A stretch of DNA of 64,000 bases from Bradyrhizobium canariense (GCF_018130465.1 NZ_JAFCKJ010000016.1:124001-188000); one strand, 5' to 3'; shown: positions 36,086 to 45,786, counted from the stretch's first letter. The notes: generated from the sequence alone by a model not told the origin. Translations and numbers: made by a program.

Positions 36086-37257
36086 GCCTCTAGGATCAGG
36101 GCGGCACTCGTGCCCCAATTGCGCGCAAAGGGAATTACGCCGATGCCTGTGACCAGCGCGTTGCTCGCGTCTTTCACTTGGCGCTCCCCGCCCTCGCCGA
36201 ACATCTGCCGCACAGCTTCCGCCAGATTGAGACCGCCACTCGCCAGTCCCGGTTGTCCAGCAGAAATCTGGCCGCCCCCGGTATTCAAAGGCAGCGAGCC
36301 CTTGAAAGAAAGGTCAGTTCCAAGCGTAAAATCGCCGCCCTGTCCGCGCTCGCAGAATCCGAAATCCTCGAACTGCATCATAACCGCAATGGTGAAGTCG
36401 TCGTAAGGCTGGAACATCTTGATGTCCTTTGCTCTCAGGCCGGAATGTTTGTAGATCAACGGAGCGACCGCCGAGAAGCCGGTCTCCGTGATATCGGGGC
36501 ATGATTGATCCCCATGGAGATTAGTGATTTCCGCGTAGGCCGTGGGATGGACCATCTTGGTCAGGCCCAGTTCCCGGCTACGCTTTTCCGAGGTCACCAG
36601 GAACGCATTGGCGCCGTCGCAGAACATGACGCAATCCAACAGCCGAAGCGGATCAGCAATCACGCGCGACTTCATATAGTCGTCCATCGTGAGCGGCGTC
36701 TTGAACTTGGCGAGCGCGTTTTCATTGTGCAACGTGTGTTCGCGCTGGGTGATCGCGATCTTGCCGAGCGCCTCGGGCTTGATTCCATATTGATGATGAT
36801 ATCGGCTCATCAGCAAGCCGAACGTCGCGGGCGGACCCTGCACGCCGACCGGATCCTGGAATTCGCTCCGGTAGGCTCCGTAATTTGCCCGCCATGCCGT
36901 ACTGGGTGAGTCGGCAGAAAGCACGACCGCGACTTCGCACTGCCCATCGCGGATCGCAGAAGCGGCGCGCGCGACGCCGCCGGTCGCCGAACATCCACCC
37001 GTGCCGCTATAGTTCAGCCATTTTGGTGAGAGGCCGAGCGCCTCGGCCATGTAAACCGGAAAGAATGGGTTCGTGCACTCACTGAGTGGTGCTGCAACAG
37101 CCATCCCGTCAATCTCAGACTTCGGCACGCCAGTCGACTGCAGCAGTTTTGCGAAGGCTTCACCCCCGAAATCATAGGCGCTGCGGCCTGACTTGAAGAC
37201 GACAGGCGTTTCCGAATAGCCCGCAATGACGATGTCACGCTTCTTCGACAATCTCAC
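36082..37257 (-). CDS. SCP2-type thiolase-like protein (possible acyl-CoA aldolase)
   Basis: Thiolase-fold protein of 391 residues, resembling nonspecific lipid-transfer-type thiolases. Cys89 in YSGTGGCSATGGVA sits at the nucleophile position. The usual C-terminal Gly-His-Pro motif is replaced: NTGGGQISAGQPGLASGG has Gln in place of His. With a DUF35 partner overlapping its stop, this is like the Ltp2 retro-aldolases rather than a true thiolase. The start is a GTG at 37257 overlapping the hydratase stop (GTGA). Preceding hydration by the neighbour would give a 3-hydroxyacyl-CoA to cleave; that is inference. Confidence 0.87.
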   Translation of the reverse strand: MRLSKKRDIVIAGYSETPVVFKSGRSAYDFGGEAFAKLLQSTGVPKSEIDGMAVAAPLSECTNPFFPVYMAEALGLSPKWLNYSGTGGCSATGGVARAASAIRDGQCEVAVVLSADSPSTAWRANYGAYRSEFQDPVGVQGPPATFGLLMSRYHHQYGIKPEALGKIAITQREHTLHNENALAKFKTPLTMDDYMKSRVIADPLRLLDCVMFCDGANAFLVTSEKRSRELGLTKMVHPTAYAEITNLHGDQSCPDITETGFSAVAPLIYKHSGLRAKDIKMFQPYDDFTIAVMMQFEDFGFCERGQGGDFTLGTDLSFKGSLPLNTGGGQISAGQPGLASGGLNLAEAVRQMFGEGGERQVKDASNALVTGIGVIPFARNWGTSAALILEA

Positions 37258-38048
37258 TCTCCTCGAAACTGCGGTTGCCGCTTTTCGCGGAAGGCCTTGA
37301 GGCCCTCTTCGCGATCCGTCGTGAAATAGAGCAGGAAGGATGCATCCCCCTCCGCCTCGAAGCCGTCGGCAAGCGACATGTCGACACCGCGATCAATGAC
37401 TGATTTGGACATCATGACAGGGATGGGCGCATTGCCGGCAATACTCCCGGCGACCTCCCGAGCCTTGGTCAGGGCTTCGCCAGCCGGCACGATGTGGTTG
37501 ACCAGCCGATAGCGCTCAGCATCGGTCGCGCCGATCCGGCGGCCGGTCCACATCAGTTCTTTCGCCAGAGGCTTTCCGATCAGGCGCGGCAACGTCTGCG
37601 TGCCACCGCCACCCGGCATAATGCCAAGCTTGATTTCCGGCAGGCCGAAACTTGCTTTCTCGCCAGCAATGAGAATATCGCCCGCGAGAGCCAGCTCCAG
37701 CCCACCGCCGAGCGCGAAGCCTTCGACTGCCGAAATCACGGGTTTGGTGTAGCCGAGCACGTCCTTGAACAGACGGTTCACCATTCGCGATCGCTTGCGA
37801 AAACGATAGAAATCGAAGTAGCCGCCTTCGGCTACCTGAAATTCGCTGGTATCGATTCCGGTACAAAAGGCCTTTTCACTCCCGCTCAGAATCACCGCTC
37901 GCACGTCCCTGTCGTGCTCGGCTTCTGCTAGAACGCCGAGTATCTCCTCAGCGGTTTGCTCGCGCAGCGAATTGAGTTTGTCTGGCCGGTTGATCCTGAT
38001 CTCGATCCATCCCGCTTCACGGCCAACTACGATGTCTTGAACCGTCAT
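37254..38048 (-). CDS. Enoyl-CoA hydratase/isomerase family protein
   Basis: Crotonase of 264 residues. The oxyanion-hole segment is AFCTGIDTSEF, and both catalytic acids are present, in ALGGGLELALAGD and LPEIKLGIMPGGGGTQ. It likely hydrates a 2-enoyl-CoA made after activation. The stop overlaps the GTG start of the thiolase-like gene, so production is coupled; the pair would hydrate and then cleave the chain. The start is the ATG at 38048. Confidence 0.92.
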   Translation of the reverse strand: MTVQDIVVGREAGWIEIRINRPDKLNSLREQTAEEILGVLAEAEHDRDVRAVILSGSEKAFCTGIDTSEFQVAEGGYFDFYRFRKRSRMVNRLFKDVLGYTKPVISAVEGFALGGGLELALAGDILIAGEKASFGLPEIKLGIMPGGGGTQTLPRLIGKPLAKELMWTGRRIGATDAERYRLVNHIVPAGEALTKAREVAGSIAGNAPIPVMMSKSVIDRGVDMSLADGFEAEGDASFLLYFTTDREEGLKAFREKRQPQFRGE

Positions 38049-38108
38049 CCTCGTTCTTCTTGTCGCCTCGATCTGAAAATCCGCTTCCGCGTGTTCCGAA
38101 AACGATGC

Positions 38109-38525
38109 TCACGGCTGCTTCCAGGGCAGCCCCTCGGCTTTCCAACCGGTCGTGGTACCGCGATGCCCCTGCCGGTCGACTCCGCCTTCGAAACCATCGG
38201 CAAGACTGTATGATCGGTCAAAGCCGGCATTGAACGCCGCCTTTGCGGCCGCAAGACTCCGCCCGCCGCTGCGGCAGATGAAGATGACGGGATGTTCGAG
38301 CCTCATCGCTGACCGCAGTTCCGGCACGAACTCCACATTGACGTTCATCTCGGGAAAGACGTGCCAGGAGATCTTGACGAGTTCCTTACCCATGTCAGCG
38401 AGAAGCGGCTCGCCGACATAAAGCCATTCGGGCTCCGTCCGCACATCGACGAGCTGTGCGCTCTTGTCGCTTCCCAGCATATCCCAGGCCTGCCCCGGCG
38501 AAATCTCTGCTTCCATGGGCTTCAC
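38109..38525 (-). CDS. Rhodanese-like domain protein
   Basis: A single rhodanese domain of up to 138 residues. The catalytic loop FICRSGGRSLAAAKA has the Cys and the Arg-rich cradle, and QLVDVRTEPEW is the N-terminal mark. Such proteins carry sulfane sulfur or act as sulfur donors. The GTG at 38525 overlaps the oxygenase beta stop (GTGA); an ATG at 38516 is an alternative. A rhodanese inside a ring-hydroxylating operon is unusual; it may help repair or supply the Rieske cluster, which is inference. Confidence 0.88.
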   Translation of the reverse strand: MKPMEAEISPGQAWDMLGSDKSAQLVDVRTEPEWLYVGEPLLADMGKELVKISWHVFPEMNVNVEFVPELRSAMRLEHPVIFICRSGGRSLAAAKAAFNAGFDRSYSLADGFEGGVDRQGHRGTTTGWKAEGLPWKQP

Positions 38526-39028
38526 AACGGAATGACGATGAGGATGTCGACATAGCGCGAGTCGAGAACAACGACGCGCTTCTGGAAGCGTGCGCGACCC
38601 TCATCCAGCACGACCTCGTCAAGGTATTTGCCGACGGCGAATAGGTCCATCCGCCCGCTTTCCATGGTCCGAACGATCTGGAAATTGGAACGGACGGACA
38701 GAACACCGGGCGACTGCGTGTCCGAAAAGGCCGGACGGCCGATGACGTGGTTATAGACATGAGGTTCGAAGATGTTGGCGGAATGGAATGCCTTCACCCG
38801 ATCCGTCATCATACCCCTGCCCAGACAACGGACGATTCCAATCGGAAGGCCCGCTTCATGGTTTTCACGCGTCGTCACATGATACAGTGCGTCGGCCGTG
38901 AAAAATTCCGGCCACGCGTCCATCTGCATATCATCGAGCGCGTGCGCATAGGCGGCGACCAACTCTGCAGCCAGATCGTGGGCGGGCGCGTCCATGCTCT
39001 TGGCGGGCTTTTCGAGAATATTATGCAT
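38522..39028 (-). CDS. Aromatic-ring-hydroxylating dioxygenase, beta subunit
   Basis: Small (beta) subunit of a Rieske non-heme iron oxygenase, 168 residues, NTF2-like fold. Recognisable parts are YAHALDDMQMDAWPEFFTAD, LYHVTTRENHEAGLP and RVVVLDSRYVDILIVIPL at the C-terminus, as in the anthranilate/benzoate group. The ATG at 39028 follows AGGCAGACGACG; a longer frame to 39187 overlaps the alpha gene and is not family-like. It is coupled to the alpha gene (10-base gap) and to the rhodanese gene. Confidence 0.9.
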   Translation of the reverse strand: MHNILEKPAKSMDAPAHDLAAELVAAYAHALDDMQMDAWPEFFTADALYHVTTRENHEAGLPIGIVRCLGRGMMTDRVKAFHSANIFEPHVYNHVIGRPAFSDTQSPGVLSVRSNFQIVRTMESGRMDLFAVGKYLDEVVLDEGRARFQKRVVVLDSRYVDILIVIPL

Positions 39029-39038
39029 CGTCGTCTGC

Positions 39039-40298
39039 CTAAAAGCCCATGATGTTGCGATAGCCATACCAGAAGCCGCGAACCGCGGTTTCGGTCGCAC
39101 GGGAGTTTCGCTCGGACTCGACCTGGCGCCCCCCCATTTCCATGAAAGAGGCCTGACCGGGATCCGCCCGCGTCCCGCGCTGGACAAACTCGTTGATGCA
39201 GCCGTCTTCCAGGGAAACCAGACCCGCCGCCCCCGTCAGATTGCTTTGCATGACGCGCATTTTCGCCTGTTCCTCGGTGTCCCGCTCATAGCCGAGGTAG
39301 ATCCAGAACAGTTCGGTCTGATCGACGCCGCGCGGGGCGAAGAAGCGAATGGCCAGTGAATTCAGCGTGAACTGAACACACATGTTGGGAAACACGGTCT
39401 GGATGCTATGGGTAATGCCGTCGTCGAACTCTTCCCAGGCCTCGAGCAGACCCGGTCCGTCGAGCGCGGATTCATAATTGGCGGAATGCACCTTTGCCTC
39501 GGCGTATTCCGCGGCCTCGTCTATCTTCGCGCGGCGAGCGTAGCTCAGGTGATGCCATTTGCGCTCCGACAGCGTGATGCCGCCATCCATGTCGAGACGA
39601 TTGACCTTGAAGGTGGTGTAGAACGTGTGCAGCAGTGTTGCGTGATAGGAGTCACGCAAATTCTCGGCATAGAGTTTCCAGTTGTTGTGGATCATCTGGC
39701 TGTGCGTTCCGAGAACGCGCAACGGCCGTCCCAGATTGCGCTTGATGAACGACGCCATCTCGGGGCCCAGATAGGTTTCGACGTCCTCAACTTCGTCCGA
39801 GAACGTTCCAAAGATCATGCCGCAAAACGACTCGACCCTGAGCGGCTGCAGCCGATGCTGCGTCGGGTCGAAATCATCTGGCATACCGCCATGGCCGCGC
39901 AGGCCGTTGCGGAATGCCACGCCTTTCAGCTTGCCGTCGAGCTCGTAATTCCACGCGTGATAGACACAGGTCAGGCTCGGAACATTGTCTTTCTTCTTCA
40001 GACAAACCAACGCGCCCTTGTGAGCGCAGCGGTTGACCATCGCATGAACGCTGCCGTCCCGGTCTCGCGTAACGATGATCGGCGTTTCGCCGACGGTCGT
40101 CGTCCGATAATCGCCGGCGTTCTTGATCTCGATATCGAGACACAGGAAATTCCACGTCTTGCCTCTGAAGATCCGCTCCTGTTCGAGCTTGTAGATTTCC
40201 GGGTCCGTAAAGAGCTGATAGGGCGCGCGCGTCACGCCTTGTGGCGGCCAGGTAAATTTGGTGACTTCCGATCGTAACGCTTGGCTTGAAGGCGACAT
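39039..40298 (-). CDS. Aromatic-ring-hydroxylating dioxygenase, alpha subunit
   Basis: Catalytic subunit of a Rieske oxygenase, 419 residues. The [2Fe-2S] ligands are CAHKG and CVYHAW in the N-terminal domain. The mononuclear iron site is marked by AENLRDSYHATLLH, with two His and a nearby Asp. The sequence is nearest to the anthranilate/salicylate/benzoate-type group by eye, so a monocyclic aromatic acid or its derivative is plausible. No ferredoxin or reductase gene is in this window. The ATG at 40298 is preferred. It is the first gene of the run, and a LysR-type box lies about 85 bases upstream. Confidence 0.93.
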   Translation of the reverse strand: MSPSSQALRSEVTKFTWPPQGVTRAPYQLFTDPEIYKLEQERIFRGKTWNFLCLDIEIKNAGDYRTTTVGETPIIVTRDRDGSVHAMVNRCAHKGALVCLKKKDNVPSLTCVYHAWNYELDGKLKGVAFRNGLRGHGGMPDDFDPTQHRLQPLRVESFCGMIFGTFSDEVEDVETYLGPEMASFIKRNLGRPLRVLGTHSQMIHNNWKLYAENLRDSYHATLLHTFYTTFKVNRLDMDGGITLSERKWHHLSYARRAKIDEAAEYAEAKVHSANYESALDGPGLLEAWEEFDDGITHSIQTVFPNMCVQFTLNSLAIRFFAPRGVDQTELFWIYLGYERDTEEQAKMRVMQSNLTGAAGLVSLEDGCINEFVQRGTRADPGQASFMEMGGRQVESERNSRATETAVRGFWYGYRNIMGF

Positions 40299-40381
40299 AA
40301 CGAGGCTCCCGCAAATTCCCTCCCGCTCAGGGGGGACGTCTTGCAAGATATTACTCGTCGGTTATGCAGGGTCTCCAATAC

Positions 40382-40396
40382 ATAATTTCACGTTAT
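40382..40396. promoter_or_regulatory. LysR-type T-N11-A box before the Rieske operon
   Basis: ATAATTTCACGTTAT is an inverted repeat (ATAA, seven bases, TTAT) with the T-N11-A form typical of LysR sites. It stands between the LysR gene (stop at 40439) and the oxygenase alpha start (40298), fitting activation of the operon by that regulator. Confidence 0.5.
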
Positions 40397-40438
40397 TAAT
40401 AAGCCGCGCGTATCAGGGATCTCCGCGCCAACAACTCA

Positions 40439-41335
40439 TCAGCCGGGACGCGCGGCGTGCTTCAATTCCTTGATGAATGAAAGCAGGACAGGCGCCCGCT
40501 CGGACTTCCTGTGAACCATAGCCAGGTCTGATTTATGATCGGAGTTAGCTACCGGGCGATAGACAACATCGGGGATCTTCAGGTTCTTCACGGAGCTAGG
40601 AACGAACGCCAGTCCAAGTCCGCCGGCCACCATGCCGGCAAGAGCCGTGAACTGTCCTGCCCGCTGGGTGATCTGCGGCGTTAATCCAGCTATCGCGCAA
40701 AGTTCGGCAACCTGTGCGTTGAATCCAACCCCCTCCTGAATTTGAACGGCGACAAACGGCTCGCTCCGGAGCCGACCGGCAGGCACGGCCTTCAGTTTCG
40801 CCAACGGATGCCGTGCGGGTATCGCCAGGATGATCGGATCTCGATAAATGGCGGTAACTGCCAGCTCAGGTACCAGCGATTTCACTGGCAAGCGTATGAT
40901 GCCTATGTCCAGCCGGCCGCTTGCAACGTCCTGAAGCTGCGGCAGGATTCCCAGCTCGTTCAACCGGAACTCGACCAGGGGATTGGCCGCGCGGTAGCGC
41001 GCGATCGCACGCGAGAGAACGCCGGCAAATACAGCCGATCCCACAAATCCGATTTCGATGTGACCAAGTTGACCTCGCCCGGCCTGCTTGACCACCAGCA
41101 CGGTTCGCTCGACCTGTTGCAAGGTCCGCACGGCTTCGCCCAGCATGACCTGACCCGAAATGGTAAGCCTTACCGACCGCTTTGTTCGGGAGAATAATTG
41201 CACACCGATCTCCCGCTCGAGAGATTGAATCTGCTGCGTCAAGGCCGGCTGGGCAATCCCAAGTCGCTCTGCAGCGCGGCCAAAGTGCAGCTCCTCTGCC
41301 AGGACTGTCATTGATTTGAGCCGCTTCAAGTCCAT
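40439..41335 (-). CDS. LysR-family transcriptional regulator
   Basis: LTTR of 298 residues. The helix-turn-helix is in MTVLAEELHFGRAAERLGIA then QPALTQQIQSLEREIGVQLF. The effector domain (about 90-298) follows the usual two-lobed pattern. It lies directly upstream of the Rieske operon on the same strand and divergent from the MFS gene (230 bases apart), so it probably controls both in response to the aromatic substrate. The effector is unknown. Confidence 0.92.
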   Translation of the reverse strand: MDLKRLKSMTVLAEELHFGRAAERLGIAQPALTQQIQSLEREIGVQLFSRTKRSVRLTISGQVMLGEAVRTLQQVERTVLVVKQAGRGQLGHIEIGFVGSAVFAGVLSRAIARYRAANPLVEFRLNELGILPQLQDVASGRLDIGIIRLPVKSLVPELAVTAIYRDPIILAIPARHPLAKLKAVPAGRLRSEPFVAVQIQEGVGFNAQVAELCAIAGLTPQITQRAGQFTALAGMVAGGLGLAFVPSSVKNLKIPDVVYRPVANSDHKSDLAMVHRKSERAPVLLSFIKELKHAARPG

Positions 41336-41565
41336 TGGTCATGTCCCCCGGGTCGTTTTCAGATGGAGAAGATACCATCCGCTTCACTTCCGACTGCCGC
41401 GCACTTATGCGTCGACGCTATTGGATGACGTTTATAAGCCATCCTTATTTATTTGGCACTGCGACTTTATTGGAAGCGCCTGACTACGGAAGCTTATACT
41501 TCCTCCGCAGCTTATCCGCGAAGCTTGCGCGCAACAAAAAATCAAGCGGACGCGGAGGGAGCAAC

Positions 41566-42879
41566 TTGAAGAAGCTCAGCGGATACAAAATTGGGTTATT
41601 GCTGCTGCTGGCGGCGTCTCAGAGCCTCAGCTTTATCGACAGAGTCAATCTTTCGGTCGTTTTGCCGGAGCTGATTAAGGATCATTCGTACTCTGCGACC
41701 CTCGCGGGGCTCCTGATGTCGATCCTGAACTTTTCCTATGTTGCGGCGATCATCGTTGCCGGTCCGTTGACCGATCGTCTCGGCGCTCGCATCGTCTTTC
41801 CTGTTGCGGTCGGAGCTTGGTCCGCGTTCACCGCCATGTGTGCCCTCACTTCCGCATTTTTGCCCTTGGCGTTCTTGCGTGCCTTGGTTGGCATCGGCGA
41901 GTCCCCTAATATCCCTTCAGGGTCCCAAATCATCAAGCAGGCGTTCGAGAAGACGGAGCGTGGTTTTGCCGTCAGTTGCCAGTTTTCCGGCACGAAGATC
42001 GGTCTCGCGGTCGGTATTCCGTTGTCAGCATTTCTGCTGAGCGAGTTCGGCCGACCTGCCGTATTCTATGCGACCGGATTGCTGGGAGCCATCTGGGTTG
42101 CGGCCTGGCTCCTCGTTTATCGCAAGTCCGAGGCCGCGACGGCGGCCGCACCAACGGAGAAGACGTCCAATGTCCGATGGTCGACCCTGCTGAAGGTCCG
42201 TTCCGTTTGGGGAATGGTACTTGGGCAAGCCGGTTATCTCTACGTCTACTACGTCTTCGCCAGTTGGCTTCCCGGCTATCTTACGCTTCGGTACGATCTT
42301 CCAATCATGCGCACGGGCATTCTTTCGATGCTTCCCTTCATTTCCGGCATCGCGTTCACGCTGTTCGGCGGTTGGGCAGCCGATCGATGCATCGCAAAGG
42401 GATACAGCGTTTCGGCTGTGCGCAAATCGTTCGCTGTCGGCGGCATGCTGGGCGCGACGATCTTCACGGTCGTGGCGGCCTTTGCGCCGGTCGCATGGAT
42501 TGCAGTTGTGGCCTTCACTCTCGCCTTGTCATCCATCAGCATGACGACGTCATCTGCCAACGCCATGCCGATCGATGTCGCACCGGCGCATCTGGTTTCG
42601 TCATGCGTGTCGATCCAGAACTTCGGCGGCAACATCGGCGGGGCGCTCGCCCCGCTTTTGACTGGCTTTCTCGTCTCCTTGACCGGCGATTTCGTCGTGC
42701 CCTTGCTCTTTGCGGCACTGGTCGGCCTAGTCCTTGGATGCGGAGGATTTGGAATCATCGTCCAGAAACTGGACCAAGAAATCGGCACGAAAGCGTTCCA
42801 GAAGGCGTTCGCGCCGTTCGCCGCTGATACCAGCATATCCAAGTTCGATGCCAACCGCGCGAAACTCGATCGGGCATGA
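41566..42879 (+). CDS. MFS transporter, anion:cation symporter type
   Basis: Twelve-span major facilitator of 437 residues. The first span ends SLSFIDRVNLSVVLPELIKD, and the loop motif GPLTDRLGARIVFPVAVG and the FLRALVGIGESPNIPSG segment are those of the ACS family, which takes up aromatic and sugar acids. The start is a TTG at 41566 preceded by GGAGGGAG; an upstream ATG reading adds 77 unlike residues. Being divergent from LysR and next to the Rieske operon, it probably imports the substrate acid. Confidence 0.9.
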   Translation: MKKLSGYKIGLLLLLAASQSLSFIDRVNLSVVLPELIKDHSYSATLAGLLMSILNFSYVAAIIVAGPLTDRLGARIVFPVAVGAWSAFTAMCALTSAFLPLAFLRALVGIGESPNIPSGSQIIKQAFEKTERGFAVSCQFSGTKIGLAVGIPLSAFLLSEFGRPAVFYATGLLGAIWVAAWLLVYRKSEAATAAAPTEKTSNVRWSTLLKVRSVWGMVLGQAGYLYVYYVFASWLPGYLTLRYDLPIMRTGILSMLPFISGIAFTLFGGWAADRCIAKGYSVSAVRKSFAVGGMLGATIFTVVAAFAPVAWIAVVAFTLALSSISMTTSSANAMPIDVAPAHLVSSCVSIQNFGGNIGGALAPLLTGFLVSLTGDFVVPLLFAALVGLVLGCGGFGIIVQKLDQEIGTKAFQKAFAPFAADTSISKFDANRAKLDRA

Positions 42880-43010
42880 ACTTGGACGAGCCAGTAACGC
42901 ACAGGCAGATATTTTGAACGCCTGCTGCGTCTTCATCGTGAAGTGCGGCGGCGAGCGCCTGTACGCCGCTAAATGCCTTGAAACGTCTTCACTGACCTTG
43001 CCCCCAAGTT

Positions 43011-43211
43011 TTATCCACGCCTGAGTTCGTTCGGGCTGTTGGATGTGCCCGTGTGGGCGGCGGGAGCTGGCGCGGAGCCTTCGGCGTAGCGCAGCGCCAG
43101 ATCCCGGCGCGGATTGCAGGTTGCGGCTAACTCGGATGGCGTCTTCCACCCGAGTTGCGGGTGTGGTCGTGCATTATTGTAGTTGGCACGCCAGCATCTG
43201 AGGGCGATGCG
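43011..43211 (-). mobile_element. IS3-family transposase C-terminal remnant
   Basis: Minus-strand reading from about 43211 to the TAA at 43011-43013 gives WRANYNNARPHPQLGWKTPS, then NPRRDLALRYAEGSAPAPAA. This is the end of the integrase-core domain of rhizobial IS3-type transposases (OrfB). The upstream part of the gene and the other end of the element are gone, so it is a dead fragment. Confidence 0.85.
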
Positions 43212-43428
43212 TGGTCGTGGTGACCTCGGTCAATCGGCTGGCGGCGGCTCACCTGCACACCGTTGCAAACGATGAGGCGCTTGCGACCTCGGAAAGGACC
43301 ATGACCTCAGCGACGGGCAGCTGATCGCATTGAGATTTGGGTAACGGCTAATCGGCCCACGATTACCGAGCTGGCTATCGATCTACCAGCCGCGCTCGCC
43401 CGTCTCCGCAACCCGACCCGCTCCGACC

Positions 43429-43536
43429 GAAGGCAAACTGCATGTTCCGGTCGCCGGGGTGTATTCGCTCGAGCAGGCAACTCAGGCCATGGCGCATGCG
43501 CAAAAAGGCTGGAAAGTCCTTCTGAAACCCAACTAA
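43429..43536 (+). pseudogene. C-terminal tail of an MDR/quinone oxidoreductase
   Basis: The plus frame ending at the TAA 43534-43536 reads EGKLHVPVAGVYSLEQATQA then MAHAQKGWKVLLKPN, the standard last strand-helix of zinc-type quinone oxidoreductases. Nothing upstream in that frame belongs to the family, so only the tail remains, next to the IS fragment. Confidence 0.75.
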
Positions 43537-43607
43537 TGGATCATCAACGGTCAGGTGCCCTGAACTCTAGGGCGCCTGAAACTACGACTAGTCCGATATG
43601 GAAAGCG

Positions 43608-44314
43608 ATGGTCCTAATTCTAATAGAGCCAACCGGAGGAAACATAACTGCTCTTTTAGATCTGGTGCTTGAGTCTCACGGAACTCTTGAACGATGGCGA
43701 AAATTCAACGCGATCGATGTGAACCTTTCAATACATGGTTCGCACTGGACTAGAAGGGATGGGACGGTGTCTTCAAAAATGTTCAATTGAAGGCGCAAAC
43801 GAAAGAACAGCGAACTTGCTATGCGCACTTTACCGAACAAGGCGTGCAAAGTATCTACGAGCCGGATCGTGTTCGGCTAGAGACAATCGACGGGAAGCTT
43901 ATTGAGGAGCGCGTACATCCAAGAAAAGCGTTTGAAGGACACACCCTTCAGACTACGTGGGATAGGCTCCATCTGGCTTACTTTACCGGGTATGCACTCT
44001 GGAATTATCTGAATACTCCATTTATGTTTGTCACTGAGAGTGCCAAAGCGGAAGAAATAGACCCGGCGTCCGACCAAGGCACGCTACGCCGGCGGCTGAA
44101 GATCACTTTTCCCGAGAAGGTCGGGACTCACTGTCCGGACCAGATATTCCACGTCGATGAAAACGGGCTCATCGCTCGTTTGGATTATACCGCGCTGGTG
44201 GCAGGTGGCGCTCCAGCCGCGCACTACGTGTCCGAGTACAAGAACATTCAAGGGATTATGATGCAAACCAAACGGCGCGTTCAGGAGAAACCCGGACGGA
44301 ACTCTAAATACTGA
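43608..44314 (+). pseudogene. Conserved hypothetical protein broken by one frameshift
   Basis: Two overlapping frames make one protein. The first (from about 43608) reads ITALLDLVLESHGTLERWRK and NLSIHGSHWTRR; the second resumes with WDGVFKNVQLKAQTKEQ and runs to 44314 through YFTGYALWNYLNTPF, KITFPEKVGTHCPDQ and AGGAPAAHYVSEYK. The frame changes at about 43756-43761 in AGAAGGGATGGG, consistent with loss of one G or A. I recall this as an uncharacterised rhizobial and actinobacterial family of about 230-250 residues; its function is not known. Confidence 0.75.
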
Positions 44315-44911
44315 ATCTGTCCTCGTCGGTATTGATATCTCTGCAATAACCTTGACTTAAGAAAAGCATTGAGACGGCAGGAAGCACGCAAACAAATGGG
44401 TATCTCCGTTGTTATGCAAGGGCAGCCTGCCTTAGCGAGGCAAGAGCCGAGCCTGATGACCGGGACCGTCAGTGCCGGCGCATAGAGACCGCCACCTCAG
44501 CGGCACGGCACGCTGATCGATGTCGGCTTTGTAGATGATCGTGACGGCGACATTGCTGATGTTGCGGCATGCCGAGAGCCTTTCGATAGAGGTTCTTTCC
44601 AACAGCGATACATTTTCTGGCGAAGGTATTATTTTCCCTTCGGCTCTGGGGACACTAGCGGGCTGTCAGCAGCTATGAATCATGGCGTCGTGTGTCCCCG
44701 ACGATAGCAGAAGGACAGTAGAGTTCATTGCAGACGGCTTTGGCGTAAGCCCATGTTACTCTCCGGGTAGCGATGTATCAGTCACTTCGACGGCGAAGGG
44801 TTTGCTGTTCGAAGGCTGGACGGTGAACGTAGCAACAGACGTTGTCGCTCTCTGCGCTCTCTCGTACACACCGTTAGCTCGAAGCGCGGCTTCGGTCATT
44901 ACGGAGAAAAA
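44315..44911. other. About 600 bases with no supportable gene
   Basis: No frame here has recognisable sequence. Lower GC patches near 44330-44400 and 44620-44660 suggest foreign or decayed DNA. A frame starting at 44682 is a shadow of the hydrolase further on. Confidence 0.45.
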
Positions 44912-44935
44912 ATCGGCATTCGGATTTTTCTTCAA

Positions 44936-45786
44936 TTGCTCGCCAACCGCCTATACGTTCCGGCGGCGGGTGCCGACGGTCCGAAGCCCGCCATATCGAT
45001 GGCCCATGGATATGCCGGCGTTAAGGAGCATGGCATCGAGCCTTTCGCCAAAGCCTTTGCCGATTCAAGTTTCGTGGTGCTCCTGCACGATCACCCCAAC
45101 TTTGGCACCAGCGACGGCGCCCTGCGCCAGGATGTCGATCCGTGGCGGCGGATCGCCGATTGGCGCCGTGCCATTTCGTTCCTCGAGAGCCAGCCGGAAG
45201 TGGACGCGTCGCGGATCGGCACCTGGGGCACGAGCTACGCGGGAGGCCATGTCCTCGTCCTCGGCGCGACCGACCGGCGCGTTCGCGCCGTCGTCGCCCA
45301 GGTGCCAACGATCAGCGGATACGAGCAAGGGCTGCGGCGAATTCCACCCGATGCGGTGGCGGGAATCGAGAACGCCTTTTCGGAGGACGAACGCGCGCAG
45401 CTTCGCGGCGAAGCACCTCGCCGCCAGGCGATCGTGAGCGCGGACCAGTCGGCGCCGGCGTCCTATCGGTCCAAGGACGCGATCGACTTCTACCTCCAGC
45501 CGATCCCCGAAGGGGTCTGGCAGAACAGCGTCACGGTCCGCTCCACACGGGCCGCGCGCATGTACCCGGCGCCTGGGTTCCCAGAATTTCTCCGACGCCG
45601 TTGTTGATGATCGTCGCGCTAAACGACGCGATCACTGTCACCGATTTGGCGCTGACGGCCTATGAGCGGGCGCTGGAGCCGAAGCGGCTGGTCACGATCC
45701 CCGGCGGTCACTTCGACCCCTATCTCGGCCAGTTTTCAAAATCGAGCGCCGCTGCGCTCGCCTGGTTCAAAGAGCATCTGGCCTGA
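44936..45786 (+). pseudogene. Alpha/beta hydrolase (dienelactone-hydrolase-like) with a frameshift
   Basis: The first frame reads RLYVPAAGADGPKPAISMAH, then GTWGTSYAGGHVLVLGA, a proper G-x-S-x-G nucleophile elbow, up to TRAARMY. The continuation (PGAWVPRISPTPLLMIVALN, then LVTIPGGHFDPYL with the catalytic His) lies in another frame that ends at 45786. The shift is near 45561, at TACCCGGCGCC. The N-terminal part before 44936 has no good start. The product would be cut after the Ser but before the His of the triad, so it is inactive. Confidence 0.8.

Noticed and set aside
44682-45437. Plus-strand frame of 251 codons
   Set aside because: It is out of frame with the recognisable alpha/beta hydrolase and has no family likeness.
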